From NCBI RefSeq assembly GCF_023111095.1, contig NZ_JALGYW010000031.1, forward strand, positions 1 to 49,304: a DNA stretch of 49,304 nucleotides, given 5' to 3'. The notes beneath the pieces were generated by a model that saw only the letters and a program-made list of their open reading frames with translations, made no database searches and had not been told where the DNA came from. Every line of letters starts with the position of its first letter. The stretch's first letter is position 1. Both the position numbers and the translations under genes were made by a program. Below, one piece after another: positions 43,701 to 49,304 of this stretch. Source of the stretch: Maribellus sp. YY47 (GTDB lineage: Bacteria; Bacteroidota; Bacteroidia; Bacteroidales; Prolixibacteraceae).

Positions 43701-43870
43701 AAAATAGGAGCTCCGGGCGGGTGCCCCACTTCAAATTTGAAGGCAGTTGTAATAAACTCACCACAATCCCAGAAACTAACGGTCGGTTCGATCGTCATCA
43801 GATAAACGACGGCAGCAATTAAAAAACTTACCCAGCCACCAATGTCGTTGTACAATTTGTATTGTTTCAT
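40787..43870 (-). CDS. DUF2723 family membrane protein (glycosyltransferase C-like)
   Basis: 1027 aa. The N-terminal DUF2723 domain (about 10-180) has [34 protein letters not shown], with the conserved acidic W-D-x-G-E-F loop. Around ten to twelve helices follow up to about residue 610, then a soluble domain with [39 protein letters not shown], and TPR-like helices at the C-terminus (about 900-1020). The membrane half recalls GT-C glycosyltransferases such as protein O-mannosyltransferases, which use lipid-linked sugars on the outer side of the inner membrane. A role in O-glycosylation of exported proteins is plausible but unproven. It heads the six-gene unit. Confidence 0.88.
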   Translation of the reverse strand: [1027 protein letters not shown]

Positions 43871-44014
43871 TCGTTGAAATGTTTTCAGAATACTGAAATA
43901 AGTGAAAAATTATAAACAGTTGCGAAGATAAAGCTTTTGATATAAACTATGCCTCACCTTCTGTTTTTTAAGTCTTTTTAGAGATTTCAAAGCTTTTTAC
44001 TTACTATCTGCAAC

Positions 44015-44920
44015 TTAATTGATCCTGTAGCCCAAAACAATTTCATGACTATTCACCGTTTCGGTTTTCAAAAAGTCATTAAACGTGTAACTGTAGCCAA
44101 TCCTGTATTTTTGTTTGAGATCTACTCCAAACATCACCGAATGAAAATCCTCAAAATCGCCATTCTGGTATCCCGCCCAGAGTGTTTTTTTGTATTCCGC
44201 ATGAATCCCCGGAATAACCAAATAATTTTTGTCGGAATAATCAACCATAATGTTTGGTTTAAGCGAGAAGTCTTCTGTGTTAACTAATGCAAATGCCAGA
44301 ACACCTGTAAAAACAGCAGGTACATCAATCGCTAAATTATCCTCTCCGGCAATTTGCTCCTGAAGTGTTACACTTAGTCCGGCACTTAGCTTTGTTGAAT
44401 GAAAAAACATGCCAATGTTTCCATTAAACGTTTTGAAATGTTGATCTTCAAACGACTCAAACAAAGGATCATATTGATCACCAGGATAAAGAGGATAGGA
44501 AGAAAGGTCATTTTTATAAAAAGTGGTACCTCCCGAAATACCAAAACTTAAAATGGCCGAATTAAAAACCTTGAAATCAAAAGCGTAGTTTACTTTTACC
44601 AGATTGGCGGTCTCCAGCCCAATTTTTGTATGATAAAAATCGAGCCCCACAGTGCCCGCTTTTGGTGAAACTCTATAGTCGAATGAACCTGTCACCAAAT
44701 TATATGACTCTTTTCCATAATCCCCGAAATCATAGACAACATGGGAGAAACTTCCATAGGCCCAATCGGATGGAGTTGCAATTGCTGCCGGATTCTTAAG
44801 CGGGAGCCCGATCCAGTATGCACCTTCCTGAGCACTTGTTTGCTTGTTAAGAAAAACAGATAATAACATCAGCACAACCAACATCGGCTGAATCATGCAT
44901 TTGCGGTTTTTAGTTTTCAT
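44015..44920 (-). CDS. PorP/SprF-like outer-membrane protein
   Basis: 301 aa with a signal peptide (1-31, ending TSAQ). The mature protein begins with a NPAAIA string and continues as amphipathic beta strands (AGTVGLDFYHTKIGLETANLVKVNYAFDF, AILSFGISGGTTFYK, LSAGLSVTLQEQ), ending in RIGYSYTFNDFLKTETVNSHEIVLGYRI. This matches the 14-stranded PorP/SprF type linked to type IX secretion and gliding. Members are often encoded beside large secreted proteins, and no such gene is adjacent here. The assignment rests on overall pattern rather than a catalytic motif. Confidence 0.72.
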   Translation of the reverse strand: MKTKNRKCMIQPMLVVLMLLSVFLNKQTSAQEGAYWIGLPLKNPAAIATPSDWAYGSFSHVVYDFGDYGKESYNLVTGSFDYRVSPKAGTVGLDFYHTKIGLETANLVKVNYAFDFKVFNSAILSFGISGGTTFYKNDLSSYPLYPGDQYDPLFESFEDQHFKTFNGNIGMFFHSTKLSAGLSVTLQEQIAGEDNLAIDVPAVFTGVLAFALVNTEDFSLKPNIMVDYSDKNYLVIPGIHAEYKKTLWAGYQNGDFEDFHSVMFGVDLKQKYRIGYSYTFNDFLKTETVNSHEIVLGYRIN

Positions 44921-44975
44921 TTTGGGTGATTTTTAAAGATGAAAATTAAAAGGTATTTAACCTTGTATTTTCTTG

Positions 44976-45719
44976 CTAATATATCATAATTCCAGATACC
45001 ATGCGCCCGGTTTGAATGCCTTCGCGACGTGCCGAGTAATATTTTTCGGCTTCCTGAAAAGAACATTCTTCGAGTACATCAATGTTCTTTGCTTGAATGC
45101 CACAACTCAGTAACAAGTTTCGGTTGGCGTCCCAAAGGTTAAAATGATATTTCCCTGAACCATTTAAACACAGGGTTTGCTCAGCCTCAGGTATCGTCCG
45201 GCGCACAGCCTGCTCCACTTCCGAACCCACTTCGTACACCACAGGACCAATCGACGGACCAATGGCCGCTTTTAAGTTTGCCGGATCGCTTTTATACTCT
45301 TTTTGCATTTTCAGAACGGTCTCCACCACAATCTTCTGAACCGTTCCGCGCCAGCCAGCATGAACGGCAGCCGCTACCTTTTCTACCGGGTCGAAAAGCA
45401 GAATCGGAACACAATCGGCCGTTTGTACGCAAATACATATTCCGGGCTGATTGGTGATCAGGGCATCAGTTTCAGCAATTTCCATTTCCGGGATTTCATT
45501 TACCGCGCACACCGTCGAGGTATGTGTCTGTCGCGGGAAAACCAACTGTTCAGTTTTTATTCCCAGTAAGCGGGCGAGTTCCTTCCTGTTTTCCACAAAA
45601 ACTGATGCTTCATCGCCGGTAAAACGCGCAGCAGGTGTGCCCATACTTTGTTTGGTTGTAGTAAATGCCAGCAGCTTGTCGCAGGTTTGAAAAACCGGGT
45701 ATTGAATAAAATTATCCAT
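44976..45719 (-). CDS. pgeF: Peptidoglycan-editing / multicopper polyphenol oxidase family protein
   Basis: 247 aa. The family signature (YfiH/PgeF) is clear: FPRQTHTSTV with His66, CVQTADCVPILLFD with Cys103, and AAVHAGWRGTVQKIV with His120, the metal-site ligands. In E. coli the protein removes wrongly built UDP-MurNAc-L-Ser; other members act as purine nucleoside phosphorylases or laccase-like oxidases. Its ATG overlaps the last bases of the Crp/Fnr regulator gene (stop codon at 45712-45714), so the two are probably co-transcribed. Confidence 0.92.
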   Translation of the reverse strand: MDNFIQYPVFQTCDKLLAFTTTKQSMGTPAARFTGDEASVFVENRKELARLLGIKTEQLVFPRQTHTSTVCAVNEIPEMEIAETDALITNQPGICICVQTADCVPILLFDPVEKVAAAVHAGWRGTVQKIVVETVLKMQKEYKSDPANLKAAIGPSIGPVVYEVGSEVEQAVRRTIPEAEQTLCLNGSGKYHFNLWDANRNLLLSCGIQAKNIDVLEECSFQEAEKYYSARREGIQTGRMVSGIMIY

Positions 45720-46389
45720 TTTTCAGCAGTTGATTTAAAGCGTTTTTATCCAGCAGGGTTACCGTTTTTTTCTCAATGGAAATCAAACCTTCCGTCTGCA
45801 TTTCACCCAAAACACGCGCCAGCGAAGGCCTTGTAACACCAAACAAATCGGCAAGTTGTTGCTGGGTACTGTTTAACTCAAAAGAATGAAAACGATCTCC
45901 GGCCCGCTGCAAAAGAAAATGAGCCACTTTCTCGCGAATGGTTTTAAAACTCAGGAAATTCAGTTTTTGCGAAAGAAACTGTGCACGCGAAGAAATACTG
46001 TTCAGGTAATTCCGAAGAACGCGGGTATTCAGCTGCAGTATTTTCAAAAATTCGGGAACCGGAATCGCCAGTATCTTTGCCTTCGTATTGGCCGACACTG
46101 TCACCGGAAAACGGTTTTCCTTACCAAATAAAAAGGCAGCTGCGAGCGGTTTCGGCGCTTCAATGTCTTCAATCTTTACGGTTTTTCCCGAGTAATCGAT
46201 CATCTCGCCACGCACCGTTCCGTCGAGCACTATCAGCAAGTGCTTCACCTCTTCGCCGGCAAGCACCACCACTTCATCTTTTTCGTAATTTTTTAGCTGA
46301 AAATGAATTTCATTGAGAAGCTGCCTGGTTTCGTGTTCAGGAATTCCTCTGAATACGGGGCAAAGACTTAAAAGTGAATAATCTATCAT
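45712..46389 (-). CDS. Crp/Fnr family transcriptional regulator (HcpR-like)
   Basis: 225 aa from the ATG at 46389. The frame is open to 46548, but the upstream part would run through the divergent promoter region. A cyclic-nucleotide-binding-type jelly roll (about 10-120, with LVLDGTVRGEMIDYSGKTVKIEDI) is followed by a long helix and a C-terminal winged HTH (about 150-215, STQQQLADLFGVTRPSLARVLGEMQTEGLISIEKK). There are no N-terminal Fnr-type cysteine clusters. It is divergent from the ferredoxin-like and hcp genes, with a palindrome (46391-46408) between them. This is the arrangement of HcpR regulators, which control hcp during nitrosative stress in anaerobes. The HcpR identity is inferred from context. 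Confidence 0.8.
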   Translation of the reverse strand: MIDYSLLSLCPVFRGIPEHETRQLLNEIHFQLKNYEKDEVVVLAGEEVKHLLIVLDGTVRGEMIDYSGKTVKIEDIEAPKPLAAAFLFGKENRFPVTVSANTKAKILAIPVPEFLKILQLNTRVLRNYLNSISSRAQFLSQKLNFLSFKTIREKVAHFLLQRAGDRFHSFELNSTQQQLADLFGVTRPSLARVLGEMQTEGLISIEKKTVTLLDKNALNQLLKNG

Positions 46390-46390
46390 T

Positions 46391-46408
46391 TTGTAACAAT
46401 TGATACAA
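46391..46408. promoter_or_regulatory. Crp/Fnr-type operator between regulator and hcp operon
   Basis: TTGTAACAATTGATACAA is an 18-bp palindrome with only the 6th and 13th bases unmatched. Its centre lies about 33 bases upstream of the plus-strand -7 element, that is near -41 of the expected start, the classic site for Crp/Fnr class II activation. It also begins 2 bases upstream of the regulator ATG on the minus strand, where binding could block that gene's own transcript. Confidence 0.75.
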
Positions 46409-46428
46409 TTTACGAAACGCCGCACCGC

Positions 46429-46436
46429 TACTTTTG
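46429..46436 (+). promoter_or_regulatory. -7 promoter element for the iron-sulfur protein / hcp operon
   Basis: TACTTTTG fully matches TAnnTTTG, 40 bases upstream of the ATG at 46477. No TTTG -33 box is at the correct distance; the operator occupies that place, fitting an activator-dependent promoter. Confidence 0.6.
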
Positions 46437-46446
46437 TTGCGTGATC

Positions 46447-46454
46447 CAAAAATA
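46447..46454 (-). promoter_or_regulatory. -7 promoter element for the Crp/Fnr regulator gene
   Basis: CAAAAATA on plus reads TATTTTTG on minus, a full match. The start would fall upstream of the operator at 46391-46408, placing the operator within the leader of the regulator mRNA. Confidence 0.4.
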
Positions 46455-46476
46455 AGAAGAACAAATAAAAAACGAT

Positions 46477-47358
46477 ATGATACGGGAAATTGTAAAAATA
46501 GACGAGGAATTGTGCAACGGTTGCGGAGCATGTGTTCCGAACTGCCACGAAGGAGCTTTACAGATTATCGACGGCAAGGCCAGATTGGTAAGTGAACTGA
46601 TGTGCGACGGACTGGGAGCCTGTATCGGTCATTGTCCCGAAGGCGCCATCACCATCGAAAAACGTGAAGCAGATGCTTACGACGAGGTAGCCACCATTTC
46701 GCAAATGATAAAAAGCGGCAAGAACACCGTTTTTGCTCACCTGAAACATTTACAGGACCACGGTGAAACCGGTTATCTGCAACAAGCGCTGGGCTTTATT
46801 AAAGCCAACCGCGAAGCGATGCCCTTCGAAATCAGCGAAGTGCACGAACTACTGCATGGCGAAAAAAAGGCAACTGCCTCGTCAGGCGGATGTGCAACAG
46901 GAGGTTGCCCAGGTTCTGCTCCCGTAGCTTTTGATGCCGGAACGCTGAAAATGGCGGCTCCTGCCGGCGAAGTTCCATCGGCGCTTACCCAATGGCCGGT
47001 GCAAATGCACCTGATCAATCCGGCAGCTTCGTATTTTCATGGCGCCGACCTGCTGGTGGCAGCCGATTGCGCAGGCTTTGCCTACGGGAATTTCCACGCC
47101 GATTTTATCAAAGGCCGGAAAATGGTAATTGCCTGCCCGAAACTTGACCAAGGAAAAGATATTTATGTTCAAAAACTGACCCACCTCATCGACGATGCAA
47201 GGGTCAATACCATTACTGTTGTAATTATGGAAGTACCGTGCTGCGGCGGTTTGTCGCAGATGGTGCAAATGGCCACACAAATGGCTTCGCGCAAGGTACC
47301 CGTAAAAGAAGTTGTGATAAGCATCCGGGGAGAAATTCTTTCCGAAGAATGGATCTAA
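46477..47358 (+). CDS. Ferredoxin-domain iron-sulfur protein, probable Hcp electron donor
   Basis: 293 aa. Residues 1-60 are a dicluster ferredoxin fold: the first motif has Cys13, 16, 19 and 23 (CNGCGACVPNC). The second has Cys43, 49 and 53 but Leu46 where the second cysteine would be (CDGLGAC). A linker with a Gly-Cys motif (GGCATGGCPG, Cys139 and Cys144) precedes a C-terminal alpha/beta domain (about 170-293) with conserved-looking cysteines at 198 (AADCAG), 220 (IACPK) and 255-256 (VPCCGG). Proteins of this layout are commonly encoded beside hcp in anaerobes and are thought to feed it electrons. It is the first gene of the operon, under the palindromic operator, with hcp 128 bases downstream. 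Confidence 0.85.
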   Translation: MIREIVKIDEELCNGCGACVPNCHEGALQIIDGKARLVSELMCDGLGACIGHCPEGAITIEKREADAYDEVATISQMIKSGKNTVFAHLKHLQDHGETGYLQQALGFIKANREAMPFEISEVHELLHGEKKATASSGGCATGGCPGSAPVAFDAGTLKMAAPAGEVPSALTQWPVQMHLINPAASYFHGADLLVAADCAGFAYGNFHADFIKGRKMVIACPKLDQGKDIYVQKLTHLIDDARVNTITVVIMEVPCCGGLSQMVQMATQMASRKVPVKEVVISIRGEILSEEWI

Positions 47359-47486
47359 TTGTTTGATCGGGATAGTCAGGGACACCGGATAATTTATCAT
47401 TACCAGAGTCCAGTCCGGTACCTGACACCATCCTCCTTTAACACACCATCATCAAAGAAATTAATCATCAATTAAATTGTACAGAT

Positions 47487-49154
47487 ATGAGTATGTTTTG
47501 TTTTCAGTGTCAGGAAGCCGCCAAAGGAACCGGCTGCACCATTGCAGGAGTTTGCGGAAAAACAAGTGATGTAGCGAATCTGCAGGACACTTTGCTGTAT
47601 GTTTTGAAAGGAATTAGCTGGTACAACGAAAAACTGCGTGTGATTGGCGCCAATCCATCCAAAGTTGACAAGTTTGTTTTCGACGGATTATTCAGCACCA
47701 TTACCAACGCCAATTTCGATAAAAAGGTCTTTGAAAAAAGAATCATCAAAGCCTTACAAATGCGTAACGAATTGCTCGTACTGTGCAAGGAAGCGGGTGT
47801 AAGTCTGCCCGAAGAACTTCCTGATGTTGCCAGGTGGAATGCCGTATCAGCGGAAGAATTTGAAGCAAAAGCAGAAGAAGTTGGCGTATTAAGCACTGAA
47901 AATGAAGACATCCGTTCGTTGCGAGAACTCATTATTTACGGGGTGAAAGGATTAGCTGCTTATGCCGAACATGCCTGGAACCTGGGCAACAAAAAAGACG
48001 AGATTTTTGCGTTCATGCAACGCGCACTGGTGGCCACTACCGAAGATCTTTCGGTGGAAGAACTGGTGGCACTTACGCTGGAAACCGGAAAGTACGGAGT
48101 GGATGTAATGGCACTGCTCGACGCTGCCAACACTTCGGCTTACGGAAACCCGGAAATGACCAAAGTGAACATTGGCGTTCGGAACAACCCGGCTATCCTG
48201 ATCTCGGGTCACGACCTGAAAGATATGGAAGAGCTGCTGAAACAAACCGAAGGAACCGGCGTGGATGTGTACACTCACAGCGAAATGCTTCCGGCACACT
48301 ACTACCCGGCTTTCAAAAAATACAAACACCTGGCAGGTAACTACGGAAATGCGTGGTGGAAACAAAACACTGAATTCGAAAGCTTTAACGGCCCGATCCT
48401 GTTCACAACCAACTGTATTGTTCCGCCAAAAAGCAGCGCAACTTACACGGACAGGATTTATACCACCGGCGCTTCAGGTTTGGAAGGTGCCATCCACATA
48501 CCGGATCGCAAAGACGGTGAAATGAAAGACTTCAGTGCAATTATTGAACATGCCAAAAAATGCGCAGCACCGCAGGAAATTGAAAGCGGCGAAATCATTG
48601 GTGGATTTGCACACGCACAGGTTTTTGCACTGGCCGATAAAATTGTAGATGCCGTAAAAACCGGAGCCATCAAGAAATTCTTTGTAATGGCCGGTTGCGA
48701 CGGACGCATGAAAAGCCGTGATTATTATACCCAGTTTGCAGAGCAACTTCCACAAGATACAGTAATTCTGACCGCAGGTTGCGCCAAATACCGCTACAAC
48801 AAACTGCCTTTGGGCAATATCGGTGGAATTCCACGCGTGATCGACGCCGGACAGTGTAACGACTCTTACTCACTGGCAGTGATAGCTCTTAAGTTGAAAG
48901 AGGTTTTCGAACTAAACGATATCAACGAACTACCAATCGCCTACAACATTGCCTGGTACGAACAAAAAGCTGTAATCGTATTATTGGCGCTGCTTTACCT
49001 GGGCGTGAAAAACATTCACCTCGGACCTACATTGCCGGCGTTCCTTTCACCCAACGTAGCCAACGTTTTAGTAGAGAATTTTGGAATTGGCGGAATTACC
49101 AGTGTTGACCAGGATTTGGAAATGTTTCTGCAATTAAGCGAAACAGACAAATAA
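47487..49154 (+). CDS. hcp: Hybrid cluster protein (hydroxylamine / nitric oxide reductase)
   Basis: 555 aa, full length. The N-terminal cubane ligands Cys5, Cys8, Cys17 and Cys23 have the spacing CX2CX8CX5C, the [4Fe-4S] type of strict anaerobes rather than the wider spacing of enteric Hcp. Hybrid-cluster region strings are [33 protein letters not shown] and GQCNDSYS. Hcp reduces NO to N2O, and hydroxylamine in vitro, in the cytoplasm and protects against nitrosative stress. It follows the iron-sulfur protein gene by 128 bases without a visible promoter or terminator. The stop codon is 23 bases from the right terminal repeat, whose palindrome may act as its terminator. Confidence 0.97.
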   Translation: MSMFCFQCQEAAKGTGCTIAGVCGKTSDVANLQDTLLYVLKGISWYNEKLRVIGANPSKVDKFVFDGLFSTITNANFDKKVFEKRIIKALQMRNELLVLCKEAGVSLPEELPDVARWNAVSAEEFEAKAEEVGVLSTENEDIRSLRELIIYGVKGLAAYAEHAWNLGNKKDEIFAFMQRALVATTEDLSVEELVALTLETGKYGVDVMALLDAANTSAYGNPEMTKVNIGVRNNPAILISGHDLKDMEELLKQTEGTGVDVYTHSEMLPAHYYPAFKKYKHLAGNYGNAWWKQNTEFESFNGPILFTTNCIVPPKSSATYTDRIYTTGASGLEGAIHIPDRKDGEMKDFSAIIEHAKKCAAPQEIESGEIIGGFAHAQVFALADKIVDAVKTGAIKKFFVMAGCDGRMKSRDYYTQFAEQLPQDTVILTAGCAKYRYNKLPLGNIGGIPRVIDAGQCNDSYSLAVIALKLKEVFELNDINELPIAYNIAWYEQKAVIVLLALLYLGVKNIHLGPTLPAFLSPNVANVLVENFGIGGITSVDQDLEMFLQLSETDK

Positions 49155-49177
49155 TATACATTAGGGACAAAAAGGGG

Positions 49178-49301
49178 TGACTAGTCCTAAATAAGCGTTA
49201 CAGATTATTGGACTAAGTTAATAGATTCACAGACCGTTTCAAAGCTAGCTTTGAAACGGTCTGTTCTTTTATAGCTTTTAATTTTAATGGTATCTTGTTT
49301 G
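49178..49301 (-). repeat. Terminal inverted repeat, right copy
   Basis: Exact reverse complement of 1-124. The inner boundary is TGACTAGTCC at 49178, only 23 bases after the hcp stop. The last three bases of the window (49302-49304) have no partner on the left. The palindrome is at 49229-49264. Confidence 0.9.
49229..49264 (+). terminator. 36-bp palindrome acting as a terminator-like hairpin downstream of hcp
   Basis: Right-hand copy of the perfect palindrome. In the direction of hcp transcription it is followed by TCTTTTATAG, so it can form a long hairpin with a U-rich tail. It is part of the repeated element, so termination of hcp would be a by-product of the element's position. Confidence 0.55.
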
Positions 49302-49304
49302 TGC

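Noticed and set aside
1-49304. Composite transposon bounded by the terminal repeats
   Set aside because: The interval holds essential single-copy genes (metK, ispG, tsaB, an initiator tRNA) and no transposase; two element copies flanking a chromosomal segment is simpler.

Overview
The window reads as a chromosomal segment of an anaerobic or facultative Bacteroidota, most likely order Marinilabiliales (Prolixibacteraceae-like). The signs are a SusC/SusD polysaccharide utilisation locus with PKD lipoproteins, Bacteroidota-type promoters (TAnnTTTG), a PorP/SprF-type protein, GldA, the long two-module IspG, DUF2723 and DUF6427 proteins, and a hybrid-cluster-protein gene beside a ferredoxin gene. 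The family assignments are firm. The order-level placement is inference.

Layout. 1-124 and 49178-49301 are perfect inverted copies of one 124-bp repeat carrying a 36-bp palindrome, so the window is bounded by a repeated element. 0.2-11.4 kb is mostly minus strand: nitroreductase, a small exported protein, an alpha/beta-hydrolase fusion, PhnA-like protein, GH43, a degenerate stretch (21-bp minisatellite and an amidohydrolase remnant), a small membrane protein, M3 peptidase, flavin reductase and ispG. 11.5-19.1 kb is plus strand: gldA, a LytS/LytTR two-component pair, metK behind a SAM-II riboswitch, a universal stress protein, initiator tRNA-Met, and a small exported protein with three E-x-W-M repeats.

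19.3-33.0 kb is a beta-1,3-glucan (laminarin-like) utilisation locus on the minus strand: susC, susD, a PKD surface glycan-binding lipoprotein, a GH16 endoglucanase and a GH3 beta-glucosidase. Upstream lies a membrane-spanning propeller/Y_Y_Y/LuxR-type regulator in the same orientation. The expected flow is binding and cutting of beta-glucan at the surface by the lipoproteins and GH16, import through SusC/D, trimming by GH3, and induction by the regulator.

33.2-43.9 kb holds a plus-strand serine hydrolase and then minus-strand genes: efp, and a tight six-gene unit DUF2723-purD-DUF6427-carbamoyltransferase-tsaB-DUF3108. 44.0-46.4 kb holds a PorP/SprF-like protein, pgeF and a Crp/Fnr regulator. 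The regulator is divergent from an iron-sulfur protein gene and hcp (46.5-49.2 kb). A near-perfect 18-bp palindrome sits between the two transcription units at the place expected for a Crp/Fnr activator site, suggesting an HcpR-like nitrosative-stress module.

No CRISPR array, prophage or complete transposase gene is visible. The items most worth a second look are the terminal inverted repeats, the Fnr/hcp operator arrangement, the EWM-repeat protein, the 21-bp heptad minisatellite, the SAM-II riboswitch, and an unexplained perfect promoter upstream of susC that points away from it.
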